A stretch of DNA of 64,000 nt from Lysobacter sp. HDW10 (GCF_011300685.1 NZ_CP049864.1:1170885-1234884), one strand, 5' to 3'; counted from the first letter of the stretch, positions 51,488 through 61,593 are shown. Notes: generated from the sequence alone by a model not told the origin. Made by a program: numbers and translations.

Positions 51488-54400
51488 ATGCAGCTAAGAA
51501 CATGGGCGCGCGTCGTCTGTTGCTTGTGCGCCTTGGCGTACGCGTCGTTGTTGTGTGCGCAAGCTGCGCCCTGGATCCCAAGCTTTCGCCTCATGGGCGC
51601 GCAACAGGGCCTGAGCAATAGCGCGGTCGACGCCCTTGTGCGCGACCAGCAAGGCGTGGTTTGGATGGCAACCGAGGATGGCCTGATTCAACACGCAGGC
51701 CGGGGCTTCAAGACGTTTCGACACGCCGACACCGCGTGGTTGCCCGGCAATTCAATTCAAGCGTTGCATGTGGATGCGAACAATCGCCTGTGGATCTCGG
51801 TGATGGGCCATGGGGTTGTTCGATTGGACGCGGATCGTATCCACGCGCAGCATTTCGATACGCACGTGCATTCCAAGTTGGTGGATGTCTGGGCCATACA
51901 AGACGACGGCGACGATGTCTGGTTCGGGACGGCGAATGACGGCTTGCTGCGAATGAATTTACGCACGCGTCGAATTCAGACGTACTTGAACGCGACGTCA
52001 GATAGCCCGGCCGGGCGAGAAAAAATTGTCGCATTGCTGCGTCGCGCGCCTGGCGACATTTGGGTGGCGACGGCCGCAGGTCTTTTCCGCTGGCGGCAGG
52101 GTCAAATGTCGATCATCGACTTACCGATAGGCCAAGCCGATGACGTGGTGTATAGCTTGGCGCAAGACGCGCATCAGGTATGGATCGGTACCGCATCGGG
52201 CGTGTTCTCACTATCGAACGACAATCGCGTTGCTGTGCCTACTTGGTCCGCCGCGTTTGCACGGCCTAATGCTGCGATCAAAATCGAATCAGCAGGTTCG
52301 GGCCAACTTTGGATCGCAACGCAGCGTGGACTGAAGCGTATCGAGCACAACCAGTCGCGCGAGGTGCGCATGGAAGGGGCCATGCACGGAAAGCCGGTGC
52401 GCGCTTTGTATCGGCAAGCCGACGGTGCCCTGTGGGCGACGGCACCCGGGATTGGGCTCGCGTACCTGCGGCCGAACTGGAAAGACGTCACGCAGTTGCG
52501 TGCATTGCCCGCCAAAGGGGATGGCTTGGCATCGGTCGAATATCGCGCGATCGCGGAGGCGCGCGATCAAGGTTGGTGGTTGGCCGGTCTCGACGGCGTG
52601 CTCGAACAGGTCAGTGCGGAAGGGCAGGTACTCACGCGCGTATCAGGCATTGCAAAAGCGGTGCGACCCAAAGCCGTGCTCGCGAGTGATCAGGGGGTCG
52701 TCTGGTTAGCAGGTCGCGATGAATTGCTTCGCATCCAGGACGGACGGGTGCGCGCAGTATTTGATGCAAACGCCAGGTTTGATGCCCTGCCAGATGCCTC
52801 GCTGGGTGAGTTGCGTGATGCGGGTCTGGGGCGGTTTTGGCTGTCCTTTCCCGGATGGGGCGTGCAACTACGAGATGCGCAGGGTCGGGTCTTAAGAACG
52901 GTGCAGAACGCCCCGGATGCACCCATTGGCCTGCAATCGATCGACGCACTGCCAGGCGGCGATGTATTTGCGGTTGTCGAGGGTCGTTTGCATCACTTGA
53001 CGCAAGCAAGCGACGCGTTTGTGCCGCTGCTGACGACTTCAGTGCAGGATCTGGATGCCGTCGCCATTGCATCGCCAACGCAGATCTGGGCACACGCGCC
53101 GAGTGGCTTGTATGAATTCGAAAGGCGTCATGGCATCTGGTCCTTAAAGCGAACACTTCCCGCGGAAACGAAATGGCGTGACCTCGAAGCCAAAGGATTC
53201 CGAGTGGGGTCCGACGGCCACGTGTGGCTTGCGACGACACGCGGCTTGTTTGTGTTTGGCGAGAACGGCACACGGGTGTTTGACGTATCCAACGGCTTGT
53301 CCAACCAACAATTGCTTGCCGGCAGTTTGGCGGTATCGACGTCGTCGAACGTGGCCGCCGCTGCTGCAGAGAATGGCGTGGTCATGCAATTTCTGTCGTC
53401 TGCCCAAGGCGTCGATGCCGAGTGGCCGCGTCTAGCGCCTGCGCAGATTTTTGCGCGAGCGAATGGCCGCTGGCGCGCGCTTAACACGGACGGCGCGCGC
53501 TTTATCGCGCCGGCAGATAGCGCAGAGATTCGCATACAGATGCACGCCATTGCGTATGACGATCCTGACGCTGTGCATTACAAAATGCGTGTCCAAGGCC
53601 TTGATCGCGATTGGATTGACTTGGGCGGCACGTACGAGCGCATCCTTTCAGGTCTCGGACCCGGTCGCTATCGCATAAATCTGCGTGCCGTAGACGGTCG
53701 TGGTCGCGCGACCGACATTCAAACGATTCAGTTCGAACTCAAACCGCACTGGTGGCAAACGTCATGGTTCAAACTGTGTATGTGCCTCTTGCTTTTGTGT
53801 CTTACGGCAGGCGCTATTTGGGCGGTGGTGAAGCGCGCCCATCGACGTCGAGAGCTCAAGCTTGCGCGCGAACATGCGCAGCAACATGCAGCGGCCTCTT
53901 CAGCCAAGTCGACATTCCTCGCGACCTTTGGACACGAGATTCGAACGCCGATGACAGGTGTCATGGGGATGGCAGAACTGCTCGCCACGACCGCGCTCTC
54001 GCAACAACAAATGCAGCGTGTGAACAGCATCCGCAAATCGAGTGAGCATTTGCTGCGTATCGTTGACGATGCTTTGGACTTGGCGCGCATCGAAGCTGGG
54101 AAGTTGGACTTCGTTGCCAAGCCGTTCGAGGTGCGTGCTTTGCTTGAGGAGATCGCTGAGTGGGCGACACCCCTGTCACTGCGTAAAGGTGTGCAGTTTG
54201 TTTTCAGCTGCGACGAAACCGGTGTCGAATGTGTCTCGGGTGATGTCGTACGCATTCGCCAAGTCTTGATGAACTTAGTGGGTAATGCACTGAAGTTCAC
54301 CGCGCAAGGCACGGTGACACTTTCGCACCGCGCGATAGAGCGCGATTTGCATTTGTTTTGCGTTGACGACACGGGGCCGGGCATGCGACCTGAGCAATGT

Positions 54401-55045
54401 CAGCGTGTGTTTGAACGCTTTGAGCAAGCCGACGGCGCATTGACCGCACATCGACATGGCGGCAGTGGATTGGGGCTCGCGATTTCGGCAGAACTGGTGA
54501 AAGGCATGGGCGGACGTCTATCGGTCGAAAGCGTGCCCGGTGTTGGCAGTCGCTTCAGCGTTGAGCTTCCATTGCCGCAAACGGACAGACCGATGCCGGT
54601 GCCAACTGTCGTAACGCATCGGCGAACGCCACACACGTTCGATGTGCTGTTGGTTGAAGACGATGACGCGGTTGCTGACGTCCTTTCCGCCTTGATCATG
54701 CAAGCAGGTCATCGCGTCACGCACGTATTGAACGGGCTGCACGCGTTGGTTCACCTCTCTGGCGGGCATTTTGACGTCGCTGTGCTTGATCTGGACCTGC
54801 CGGCCATCAACGGTTTCGACTTGGCGCGCCAAATGCGCAACAGTGGATTCACGGGTGCGATGCTCGCCGTGAGTGCACATGCAAATGCGAATGCTGAATC
54901 AGACGCGCGGCAAGCCGGTTTCAGCCGCTTCTTGCGCAAGCCCATCCGCGGCGTCGATTTATTAGACGCAATTGAAAGCGCGCTGCTGGATCTCACCGAG
55001 CAACGCGCTGCAATCGATTACGGCAAGGTCCGATTTGCGCCGTAG
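51488..55045 (+). CDS. Hybrid two-component sensor with beta-propeller sensor (Reg_prop/Y_Y_Y)
   Basis: A 1185-residue hybrid sensor. A signal peptide (residues 1-26) leads to a periplasmic region of two seven-bladed propellers built from Reg_prop repeats ([44 protein letters not shown]), then a Y_Y_Y domain (about 690-755) and one TM (about 760-782). Cytoplasmic parts: His[16 protein letters not shown] with His816, ATPase with [10 protein letters not shown] and [10 protein letters not shown], and a receiver with Asp1101 in [12 protein letters not shown]. No DNA-binding domain, unlike the Bacteroidetes HTCS proteins, so output needs a partner. Ligands of such sensors are often glycans. A good ribosome site, GGGAGG, precedes the ATG. 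Confidence 0.92.
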   Translation: MQLRTWARVVCCLCALAYASLLCAQAAPWIPSFRLMGAQQGLSNSAVDALVRDQQGVVWMATEDGLIQHAGRGFKTFRHADTAWLPGNSIQALHVDANNRLWISVMGHGVVRLDADRIHAQHFDTHVHSKLVDVWAIQDDGDDVWFGTANDGLLRMNLRTRRIQTYLNATSDSPAGREKIVALLRRAPGDIWVATAAGLFRWRQGQMSIIDLPIGQADDVVYSLAQDAHQVWIGTASGVFSLSNDNRVAVPTWSAAFARPNAAIKIESAGSGQLWIATQRGLKRIEHNQSREVRMEGAMHGKPVRALYRQADGALWATAPGIGLAYLRPNWKDVTQLRALPAKGDGLASVEYRAIAEARDQGWWLAGLDGVLEQVSAEGQVLTRVSGIAKAVRPKAVLASDQGVVWLAGRDELLRIQDGRVRAVFDANARFDALPDASLGELRDAGLGRFWLSFPGWGVQLRDAQGRVLRTVQNAPDAPIGLQSIDALPGGDVFAVVEGRLHHLTQASDAFVPLLTTSVQDLDAVAIASPTQIWAHAPSGLYEFERRHGIWSLKRTLPAETKWRDLEAKGFRVGSDGHVWLATTRGLFVFGENGTRVFDVSNGLSNQQLLAGSLAVSTSSNVAAAAAENGVVMQFLSSAQGVDAEWPRLAPAQIFARANGRWRALNTDGARFIAPADSAEIRIQMHAIAYDDPDAVHYKMRVQGLDRDWIDLGGTYERILSGLGPGRYRINLRAVDGRGRATDIQTIQFELKPHWWQTSWFKLCMCLLLLCLTAGAIWAVVKRAHRRRELKLAREHAQQHAAASSAKSTFLATFGHEIRTPMTGVMGMAELLATTALSQQQMQRVNSIRKSSEHLLRIVDDALDLARIEAGKLDFVAKPFEVRALLEEIAEWATPLSLRKGVQFVFSCDETGVECVSGDVVRIRQVLMNLVGNALKFTAQGTVTLSHRAIERDLHLFCVDDTGPGMRPEQCQRVFERFEQADGALTAHRHGGSGLGLAISAELVKGMGGRLSVESVPGVGSRFSVELPLPQTDRPMPVPTVVTHRRTPHTFDVLLVEDDDAVADVLSALIMQAGHRVTHVLNGLHALVHLSGGHFDVAVLDLDLPAINGFDLARQMRNSGFTGAMLAVSAHANANAESDARQAGFSRFLRKPIRGVDLLDAIESALLDLTEQRAAIDYGKVRFAP

Positions 55046-56103
55046 CGATGCACTTCGTCGACCAAGACCGCTACGTGATCCGGATTCATGTCAGGCGACA
55101 TGCCATGGCCGAGATTGAACACGTGGCCTTCGCGCGAATTGCCGTTACCTGAGGCATAGCTGTCCATCGCGAGTTGGACTTCACGGCGAATCGCATCGGG
55201 TTCGCCGTAGAGCGTGGTTGGATCCAAGTTGCCTTGAAGTGCCACGGCGTTACGCGTACGCCAAGCAGCGTCTTCCAGCGTCACCGTCCAGTCGACACCC
55301 AAAGCATCTGCGCCGGTGCCCACCAAGTCAGCCAAATGTTGACCCGTGCCTTTGCCAAACAAAATCAGAGGCGTGCGATCCACGCCTTCACCGCGCGAAA
55401 GTTCCGCACCAATGCGTTGCAAATATTTCAGCGAGAACGTCCGGTACATGGCAGGCGACAGCACGCCGCCCCACGTATCGAACACCTGCAAAGCTTGCGC
55501 GCCCGCAGCCTTCTGCGCAGTCAAATAGGCAATCACCGCGTCGGTCGTGACATCCAACAAACGATGCAGCAGATCCGGCGCGTTCAGTGCCATGGCCTTG
55601 ATCTTCGAGAAGTCCTTGCTGCCACCGCCTTCGATCATGTAGCACGCCAACGTCCACGGGCTGCCAGAGAATCCGATCAGTGGCACGCTGCCGTCGAGTT
55701 CGCGACGAATCAAACGAATCGCATCGGTGACATACGCCAAAGAGGTGCCCATGTCTGGCACGCGCAATGCGGCGACATCCGCTTCCGTGCGAACCGGTCG
55801 TTCAAACTTGGGGCCTTCGCCTTCAACGAAATGCAGTCCAAGTCCCATGGCATCCGGCACGGTCAGGATGTCCGAGAACAAGATGGCCGCATCCAATTCA
55901 AAACGACGCAACGGCTGCAGCGTGATTTCGCATGCAATCTCCGGATTCGTCGCCATCGCCAAAAAACTGCCAGCGGCTTTACGTGTGGCGCGATACTCCG
56001 GCAAATAGCGGCCGGCTTGGCGCATGATCCATACGGGCGTGGTGTCTACAGGCTCGCGACGCAAAGCGCGCAAGAAGCGATCGTTTTTCAAGGGTGCGTT
56101 CAT
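55018..56103 (-). CDS. hemE: Uroporphyrinogen decarboxylase
   Basis: A 361-residue cofactor-free enzyme converting uroporphyrinogen III to coproporphyrinogen III in heme synthesis. The signature [17 protein letters not shown] and the conserved [25 protein letters not shown] and [18 protein letters not shown] are all visible. Its 3' end overlaps the end of the convergent hybrid kinase gene by 28 nt. AGGA stands 6 nt before the ATG. The WGR mini-gene lies just upstream on the same strand. Confidence 0.97.
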   Translation of the reverse strand: MNAPLKNDRFLRALRREPVDTTPVWIMRQAGRYLPEYRATRKAAGSFLAMATNPEIACEITLQPLRRFELDAAILFSDILTVPDAMGLGLHFVEGEGPKFERPVRTEADVAALRVPDMGTSLAYVTDAIRLIRRELDGSVPLIGFSGSPWTLACYMIEGGGSKDFSKIKAMALNAPDLLHRLLDVTTDAVIAYLTAQKAAGAQALQVFDTWGGVLSPAMYRTFSLKYLQRIGAELSRGEGVDRTPLILFGKGTGQHLADLVGTGADALGVDWTVTLEDAAWRTRNAVALQGNLDPTTLYGEPDAIRREVQLAMDSYASGNGNSREGHVFNLGHGMSPDMNPDHVAVLVDEVHRYGANRTLP

Positions 56104-56117
56104 AGGGTTCCTGCGCC

Positions 56118-56372
56118 TTAGCGCGGTGCGTCCACACCCTGCGCAAACATCAGCTGAAAGCCTTTACTCAGGTGTTGATCACGGGCTTTTTCGAGTGCTT
56201 CCAAAGCCGAGGCGTGGTTAATGAATTGTTCGCGACGCAAGGTGCTTCGCGCACCTTGTTGTCCGGTCTCGCGCACGAGCTCCCATTGCCCGAACAAGTC
56301 GGACTGCAACTGCAATTGCACGAAGCGGGGTGCTTCGTTTCCTTGCGGACGTTGTTGGAGGAGCAGGCGCAT
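56118..56372 (-). CDS. Stand-alone WGR-domain mini-protein
   Basis: An 84-residue protein that is essentially one WGR domain: the central [19 protein letters not shown] corresponds to the W-G-R core, followed by the helical end [23 protein letters not shown] domains in PARPs and some bacterial proteins bind nucleic acid ends; small stand-alone versions are common in proteobacteria and uncharacterised. It sits between hemE and aroB. The ATG at 56372 has TACAAT exactly 6 nt upstream, so a leaderless, independent transcript is likely. Confidence 0.78.
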   Translation of the reverse strand: MRLLLQQRPQGNEAPRFVQLQLQSDLFGQWELVRETGQQGARSTLRREQFINHASALEALEKARDQHLSKGFQLMFAQGVDAPR

Positions 56373-56384
56373 GCGGGCATTGTA
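56373..56384 (-). promoter_or_regulatory. -10 box of the WGR gene
   Basis: Minus strand TACAAT (56384-56379), then GCCCGC, then the ATG at 56372. It lies in the short gap behind aroB and is flanked by GCGGGC/GCCCGC arms. Confidence 0.55.
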
Positions 56385-56405
56385 AAGCCCGCGCAGCCTT
56401 TCGTC

Positions 56406-57491
56406 TCAGGGCGCCTGAAGTGCCGCCAAGACTTGGGCGTCTGTAATCCCCTGCGCGACGCGGGTTCGACCGATCCCTTCCCACACGATAAAACGCAGCC
56501 CGTTCAAATCTGCCTTCTTGTCCAAGCGCATCCGCGCGAGTAAATCTTCGGGCTTAAGCCCAGCCGGGACTTCCGTTGGCAAGCCGAAGCGCTTCAATAA
56601 ATGGATGAGTCGTTCAGTATCTGCAGCGGGCGCGCCGGCACAGACTTCTGATAGTCGGGCTGCGCAGCACATACCGACGGCAACGGCCTCGCCGTGGTTC
56701 AAACCGTCAAAACCTTGCGCGCTTTCAATGGCGTGCCCAAAGGTGTGCCCGAAGTTCAGCAATGCGCGGTCGCCGCGCTCGAAGGGGTCGCGCTCAACGA
56801 TGTCGGCTTTCATCTGGCAACACGCGGCAATGGCGCGTGCAATGGCATCCGGGTTCAATGCCTTAAGTGCATCGGCTTCCTTTTCCAACCAGTTGAAGAA
56901 CGCAGCATTCCCCAACGCACCATATTTGATGACTTCTGCAAAGCCGGCCGCACATTCTCGTGCTGGCAAGGTTTGCAGCAACTCAGGGTCAATCAAGACG
57001 ACACGTGGAAAATGGAACGCGCCGAGCAGGTTTTTCCCGGCGGGTGTGTCGATACCCGTTTTGCCACCGACTGAGGAATCGACCATCGCGAGCAAGCTGG
57101 TCGGGATTTGAACAAAGTCCATGCCGCGCATCCAGCATGCGGCCGCGAAGCCGGCCAGATCACCGACAACACCGCCCCCTAAGGCAACGATGCAAGCATC
57201 ACGTCGCGCGCCCATCTTGGCGAGCGAAGCGGTGATCTGTTCAAACGTCGCCAAGTTTTTGTTCGACTCACCTGCCCGAAAAACATGGACATCGACGTCC
57301 GCGACCGCGGCTTTGAGCTGTGCCTTGACGCGCTCCGCATAGTGCGGAGCGACTTGGTCATCGCTGACCAGCAGAAATTGACGCGAGCGCACAGGCCACA
57401 CACTCGTGTCCAATCGCGACAGCAGTCCGGGCTCAATGAAAATGTCATAGGCATTGCGCCCACCGACTCGGATGCGATGTGTCGTTGTCAT
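56406..57491 (-). CDS. aroB: 3-Dehydroquinate synthase
   Basis: A 361-residue NAD- and metal-dependent enzyme, step two of the shikimate pathway. GGGVVGDLAGFAAACWMRGM is the nucleotide-binding signature. QIPTSLLAMVDSSVGGKTGID, KYGALGNAAFFNWLE and NFGHTFGHAIE with the zinc histidines follow. Its start overlaps the end of aroK by 4 nt, the widespread aroK-aroB operon. The two products act at different steps of the same pathway. Confidence 0.97.
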   Translation of the reverse strand: MTTTHRIRVGGRNAYDIFIEPGLLSRLDTSVWPVRSRQFLLVSDDQVAPHYAERVKAQLKAAVADVDVHVFRAGESNKNLATFEQITASLAKMGARRDACIVALGGGVVGDLAGFAAACWMRGMDFVQIPTSLLAMVDSSVGGKTGIDTPAGKNLLGAFHFPRVVLIDPELLQTLPARECAAGFAEVIKYGALGNAAFFNWLEKEADALKALNPDAIARAIAACCQMKADIVERDPFERGDRALLNFGHTFGHAIESAQGFDGLNHGEAVAVGMCCAARLSEVCAGAPAADTERLIHLLKRFGLPTEVPAGLKPEDLLARMRLDKKADLNGLRFIVWEGIGRTRVAQGITDAQVLAALQAP

Positions 57492-58009
57492 TGCAAGACC
57501 GCCAGTGCAGTGGCAATACGCACGGCGATGTCTTCAGCCGACCCTTCGCGGGTGTCCATGTGGAGTTGCGCAAGCGCTGAGTAGAGCGGCCTTCTTTCCG
57601 CATCGAGCGCGCTCAGCTTGGTCTCGATATCGACACCGTTGAGCAAGGGGCGGTGCGCGCGTTCCGAATGTAGGCGATTCGCCAATACAGGCAGTGGCGC
57701 ATCCAGCCAAACACAGGCTGCAGATTCGGAAATCAAGTCACGATTGCGCACATCGAGCACGATGCCACCCCCGGTCGCGATGACGCATGCGCGTCCCAAT
57801 GCGCGCTTCAAAGCTGCGTGCTCACGCGCACGAAATCCTGATTCACCTTCTGCCGCAAAAATCTGTGCAATGGTCATTCCGGCATCCGTTTCGATGTCTG
57901 CATCCAAATCGATCGCTTGCATGTTCATATGCGCGGCCAAGGCCTTGGCGACGGTGGACTTGCCACTCCCCATGGGGCCAATCAATACGATGTCGTCTGC
58001 GTGCGGCAT
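57488..58009 (-). CDS. aroK: Shikimate kinase
   Basis: A 173-residue nucleoside-monophosphate-kinase fold enzyme. Walker A is GPMGSGKST, the shikimate-binding Asp lies in IDLDADIETDAG, and GFRAREHAALKRAL and VIATGGGIVLD are the family's substrate segments. It is the first gene of aroK-aroB. The ATG at 58009 is preceded by TAGAAT at exactly 6 nt with no ribosome site, pointing to a leaderless message. It diverges from pdxH. Confidence 0.96.
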   Translation of the reverse strand: MPHADDIVLIGPMGSGKSTVAKALAAHMNMQAIDLDADIETDAGMTIAQIFAAEGESGFRAREHAALKRALGRACVIATGGGIVLDVRNRDLISESAACVWLDAPLPVLANRLHSERAHRPLLNGVDIETKLSALDAERRPLYSALAQLHMDTREGSAEDIAVRIATALAVLQ

Positions 58010-58021
58010 CCGAGGATTCTA
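58010..58021 (-). promoter_or_regulatory. -10 box of aroKB
   Basis: Minus strand TAGAAT (58021-58016), then CCTCGG, then the aroK ATG at 58009. Confidence 0.55.
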
Positions 58022-58071
58022 GCAACGCATACGCGCCGATCGGTTCAGATGCGGAATACACGTCAACAGTC

Positions 58072-58077
58072 CACAAT
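58072..58077 (+). promoter_or_regulatory. -10-like box ahead of pdxH
   Basis: CACAAT, then ACAGGG, then the ATG at 58084. The same 6-nt geometry as other leaderless candidates, but the first base departs from TANNNT and AGGG touches the start codon. Confidence 0.35.
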
Positions 58078-58083
58078 ACAGGG

Positions 58084-58680
58084 ATGGATATCTTGTTGAC
58101 TGAAGCACTGGAAACCTTCGACCGATTGTTTGCCGAAGCAACTGCGGCAGGCGAGCCGGATCCGACCGCGATGGTGGTCGCAACGACAGGCATCAATGGA
58201 CACCCGTCCGCCCGAATGGTGTTGCTAAAAGCGCATGACGCGCGCGGCTTTGTGTTTTACACCCACATGGATGGGCGCAAAGGCAAAGAACTGCAAAGCA
58301 ATCCGCATGCGTCATTGTTGTTCTTCTGGCCACGTGTGCGTAATGCCGTGCAAGTTCGCATTGAAGGTCAGGTTGAAATCGTCAGCGATGCCGAAGCGGA
58401 TGCATATTTCGCCTCGCGTGCACGCGGTAGTCAATTGGGTGCTTGGGCATCGATGCAAAGCGAACGACTGCCTGACCGTGACGCATTTGATACGCGCTAT
58501 GCCCAAGTTGAAAAAGAATTTGAGGGTCGGGAAGTCCCGCGTCCCGCGAGATGGACGGGCTTTCGTGTGCGTCCAATCCATTTTGAATTTTGGTATGGCG
58601 CGGAATTTCGTTTGCATGATCGCGTGGTGTACGACCTCAATCGATCAGGCGCCTGGGAAACGCATCGGCTTTATCCGTGA
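58084..58680 (+). CDS. pdxH: Pyridoxamine 5'-phosphate oxidase
   Basis: A 198-residue FMN enzyme, the last step of PLP synthesis and salvage. AMVVATTGINGHPSARMVLL, FVFYTHMDGRKGKEL and RIEGQVEIVSDAEADAYFA hold FMN contacts. The C-terminal PARWTGFRVRPIHFEFWYG and ending RLYP match the PdxH signature. A long upstream open frame overlapping aroK is not part of the gene. Its stop overlaps the GTG of the next gene (GTGA), giving translational coupling with a cobalamin-binding-like protein. Confidence 0.95.
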   Translation: MDILLTEALETFDRLFAEATAAGEPDPTAMVVATTGINGHPSARMVLLKAHDARGFVFYTHMDGRKGKELQSNPHASLLFFWPRVRNAVQVRIEGQVEIVSDAEADAYFASRARGSQLGAWASMQSERLPDRDAFDTRYAQVEKEFEGREVPRPARWTGFRVRPIHFEFWYGAEFRLHDRVVYDLNRSGAWETHRLYP

Positions 58681-59480
58681 TCGGTCCCGCAAGAATCGTT
58701 TGTCTCACCGAAGAGCCTACGGAAACGCTGTACGCCCTGGGTCAACAAGATCGCATTGTGGGCATCAGTGGCTTCACCGTACGACCGCCCCAAGCGCGTA
58801 AAGAGAAACCCAAGGTCAGCGCTTTCACCAGCGCCAAGATCGACGCCATTGTTGCTTTGCGTCCGGACATGGCAATCGGTTTTTCCGATATGCAGGCCGA
58901 CATCGCAGCAGCGCTGACACGCCGCGGCGTTGAAGTCTGGATTGCGAACCATCGCAGTGTGTCTGGCATCCTCGATTACATCCGTCGCCTTGGTGCGTTA
59001 GTCGGGTGTGCGGATCGGGCAGAGGACTATGCGGCCAAGCTTGAATCGGGTTTGGCGGCAGTGGCTGAGCGCGCGCAGCGTCGAAACATTCAACCGCGCG
59101 TCTATATTGAAGAGTGGGACACGCCGCAAATCAGTGGCATTCAATGGGTATCCGAACTGGTCAGCTTGGCCGGCGGTATCGATGTGTTTCCCGAGTTGGC
59201 CACCGAGTCATTGGCGAAGCAACGCATTCTGGCCGATGGGGAAGAAGCCGCACGTCGTGCCCCCGATATCGTCATCGGTTCGTGGTGCGGCAAGAAATTT
59301 CAGCCCGATCACGTGGCTGCGCGTCCCGGCTGGTCGAATGTGCCGGCGGTATTGAACGGCGAACTGCACGAGATTAAATCGCCGCGCATCTTGCAGCCCG
59401 GCCCAGCCGCCTTAACCGACGGCGTGGCAGATATTGAACGCATTATTGCCGCATGGGCGGCCAAACGCTCAGCGCGGTAA
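58677..59480 (+). CDS. BtuF-like cobalamin-binding fold protein lacking a signal peptide
   Basis: A 267-residue helical-backbone metal-receptor fold (the BtuF/FhuD class), usually a periplasmic ligand-binding protein of ABC importers. Residues IVCLTEEPTETLYALGQQDRI, IDAIVALRPDMAIGFSDMQ and SELVSLAGGIDVFPELA follow the BtuF pattern. It starts at a GTG overlapping the pdxH stop, and the mature fold begins at once, with no signal peptide or lipobox. It is therefore predicted cytoplasmic, unless the true start lies elsewhere. No ABC transporter genes are adjacent. Confidence 0.78.
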   Translation: MIGPARIVCLTEEPTETLYALGQQDRIVGISGFTVRPPQARKEKPKVSAFTSAKIDAIVALRPDMAIGFSDMQADIAAALTRRGVEVWIANHRSVSGILDYIRRLGALVGCADRAEDYAAKLESGLAAVAERAQRRNIQPRVYIEEWDTPQISGIQWVSELVSLAGGIDVFPELATESLAKQRILADGEEAARRAPDIVIGSWCGKKFQPDHVAARPGWSNVPAVLNGELHEIKSPRILQPGPAALTDGVADIERIIAAWAAKRSAR

Positions 59481-59957
59481 GACGTCGCGCGTAAAGGATT
59501 GAGACGTCTGTGCAGCCCCATCTTGAACCATCATTTGGATGTTCAATTTCACGGGTGGTTTCGCGGTCACGATGCCAACGAGATTGGCAAAGCCCTCGAC
59601 TTGTATAGGCTTCATGGCAATTTCAGTCGGCGTAGCGGGGACAATCCCCGCAGACACGGTCACCTGTGCAGTGCCTGGATCGATCGCGTTGCCCGAAGCG
59701 TCCGTCACACTGACTAAAACCATCGTCGTGTCATCCCGTTGTTCGATGCCGTATTGGCGCGCGATGCCCGGCTGAAGGGCGTGCGTCGGTGTGGCGGACA
59801 GGATGAATGTCTTGCCGTTCACATGTGATGTCAAGGTTTGCAGCGAGGCTTGCGCTGTTGTCGCCGGACGCACTTTTTGATCCGGTGCGCTGTTGCCCGA
59901 ACAGGCCGTCATGACGCACAGACTGGCAAGCGCGATCCGCGTTTTGAGAGTTTTCAT
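59469..59957 (-). CDS. DUF4426 family lipoprotein candidate
   Basis: A 162-residue exported protein with signal MKTLKTRIALASLCVMTAC; MTAC is a weak lipobox. The mature region is beta-rich (TFILSATPTHALQPGIARQYGI, DDTTMVLVSVTDASGNA, QTSQSFTRDVLPR) and fits DUF4426, a family of unknown function usually found next to proC in Pseudomonas and Xanthomonadales. The ATG at 59957 has GAGG at 5 nt; it starts after the proC stop by 7 nt, so it belongs to the yggS-proC operon. The 3' end overlaps the convergent gene by 12 nt. Confidence 0.78.
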   Translation of the reverse strand: MKTLKTRIALASLCVMTACSGNSAPDQKVRPATTAQASLQTLTSHVNGKTFILSATPTHALQPGIARQYGIEQRDDTTMVLVSVTDASGNAIDPGTAQVTVSAGIVPATPTEIAMKPIQVEGFANLVGIVTAKPPVKLNIQMMVQDGAAQTSQSFTRDVLPR

Positions 59958-59964
59958 GAGGTCC

Positions 59965-60798
59965 TCAGTCATTGGCCGCAGAGAGCGCTGCACCTCGTAG
60001 ACGCGCGGCGTGCACGGCACGCGCAACGATGTCTTCGAAATGCTCGGATTGGAAAGATTCAATGGCCGCCTGCGTTGTGCCATTGGGTGAAGTCACGCGT
60101 TGTCGCAGCACCTCGGCGGAGTCGCCGCTTTCGGTCAACATGCGCGCAGCGCCTAAGATGGTTTGATTCGCCAGCGCTTGTGCTTGTGCGGCATCCAAAC
60201 CTTCACGAATGCCTGCCTCCAGCATCGCTTGCGCCAACAAGAACACGTAAGCCGGACCACTGCCGGACACCGCCGTGACGGCATCCATCAAGGATTCGTC
60301 ATCGACCCACACCGTGGGGCCTGCTGCCTGCAGGAGTTGATCAGCGGTGGTGCGATCTGCGTCAGACGCATCCGCATTCGCAAATAGACCCGTAATGCCC
60401 GCGCCCAAGAGTGCAGGTGTATTCGGCATGGTTCGCACGATGGCGGTGCTCGAGCCGAGCCAAGCCGCAATTTGTGCGGTCGTGATGCCCGCTGCGATCG
60501 AAATGACCAGCGGACGTCGCGCTTTGGCTAGTTCCGATAAGGATGCACACACCGATTTCATCACTTGCGGTTTGACTGCCATCACCCACACCTGGCCCAG
60601 TGCCGCGGCCGACGTCGCTTCAGCATGTGTATTCACATGGAAGTCTTGGCTCAGTGCGGCACGAAGCGCTTCGACCGGTTCCGCGACATGAAGCTGCGCG
60701 GCCGACGTGCCACTGGTCAACAGACCGCCAATTAAGCTGCGCGCCATATTGCCGCCACCAATAAAGCTGACTGCTACGCGATTACCTTCAAGACCCAT
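59965..60798 (-). CDS. proC: Pyrroline-5-carboxylate reductase
   Basis: A 277-residue NADPH enzyme, the last step of proline synthesis. The Rossmann motif VSFIGGGNMARSLIGGLL starts the protein. VMAVKPQVMKSV, RTMPNTPALLGAGITGLFA and the signature SGSGPAYVFLLAQAMLEAG follow, then LANQTILGAARML and PNGTTQAAIESF. It is the second gene of a yggS-proC-DUF4426 unit, an order conserved in gammaproteobacteria beside pilT-pilU. Confidence 0.97.
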   Translation of the reverse strand: MGLEGNRVAVSFIGGGNMARSLIGGLLTSGTSAAQLHVAEPVEALRAALSQDFHVNTHAEATSAAALGQVWVMAVKPQVMKSVCASLSELAKARRPLVISIAAGITTAQIAAWLGSSTAIVRTMPNTPALLGAGITGLFANADASDADRTTADQLLQAAGPTVWVDDESLMDAVTAVSGSGPAYVFLLAQAMLEAGIREGLDAAQAQALANQTILGAARMLTESGDSAEVLRQRVTSPNGTTQAAIESFQSEHFEDIVARAVHAARLRGAALSAAND

Positions 60799-60816
60799 GG
60801 GGCTTTTGTCCTCAAT

Positions 60817-61488
60817 TCAAACGACAGTTCGTTCGCCAAACAGTGCACGACCTACGCGCACCATCGTTGAGCCGTGCGCAATGGCGAGGGCCGCATCATC
60901 GCTCATGCCCATCGATAGGGTATCAATGTCGGCGAAATGCTTCTGTAAATCCAAGAACAAGCGATGCATGGCGTCAAACGCTTGCACACGCGTGTCCGGA
61001 TCGGGCGCAGGAATCGCCATCAGTCCGCGCAATTTCAAATTAGGGTGGCGCGAAATCGCTTCGGCCAAGGCGAAGATGTCTTCGGGCTGACAGCCGTGCT
61101 TGCTGTCTTCATCGTCGATATTCACTTGGATCAAGAGATTGAGCGGCGGCTGATCTGCCGACCGATGTTTCATTAATGCATCTACCAGCTTCAATCGATC
61201 GACGGTCTGGACCCAAGCGAAATGCCGAGCCGCTTCGCGTGCCTTATTGGTTTGCAGGTGTCCGATGAGATGCCATTCCAATGGCAGGTGTGTCAGCTCG
61301 GCCAGCTTCGCAATGGCTTCTTGAACGTAGTTTTCGCCAAAGGCGAGCTGGCCGGCGGCAGCCAACTGGGCAACGTCGCTGGCGGGGCGCGTTTTACTCA
61401 CGGCCAGCAGGCGCGGCAGCGGGCGTCCTGCCTGCTGCGATGCGGTACGCAGTTCATCCAAGACTTTACTCAGTGGGGCGGAAGGCAT
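60817..61488 (-). CDS. PLP homeostasis protein YggS (PLPBP family)
   Basis: A 223-residue alanine-racemase-fold protein with a PLP lysine in LLAVSKTRPASDVAQL. FGENYVQEAIAKLAEL, WHLIGHLQTNKAREAA, LIQVNIDDEDSKHG and LSMGMSDDAALAIAHGSTMVRVG are the conserved family segments. It has no known catalytic reaction and balances free PLP and branched-chain amino acid pools. GAGG lies 8 nt before the ATG. First gene of the proC operon, divergent from pilT. Confidence 0.95.
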   Translation of the reverse strand: MPSAPLSKVLDELRTASQQAGRPLPRLLAVSKTRPASDVAQLAAAGQLAFGENYVQEAIAKLAELTHLPLEWHLIGHLQTNKAREAARHFAWVQTVDRLKLVDALMKHRSADQPPLNLLIQVNIDDEDSKHGCQPEDIFALAEAISRHPNLKLRGLMAIPAPDPDTRVQAFDAMHRLFLDLQKHFADIDTLSMGMSDDAALAIAHGSTMVRVGRALFGERTVV

Positions 61489-61593
61489 TTAATGAACCTC
61501 GGGGACATGGATTTGCATCCTTTTCGCGTTAGGATGCCCTAAACACGGTCGGCTATTGCGTCCGTCCGAATCAATACTCGGGGAGAGTACGAC

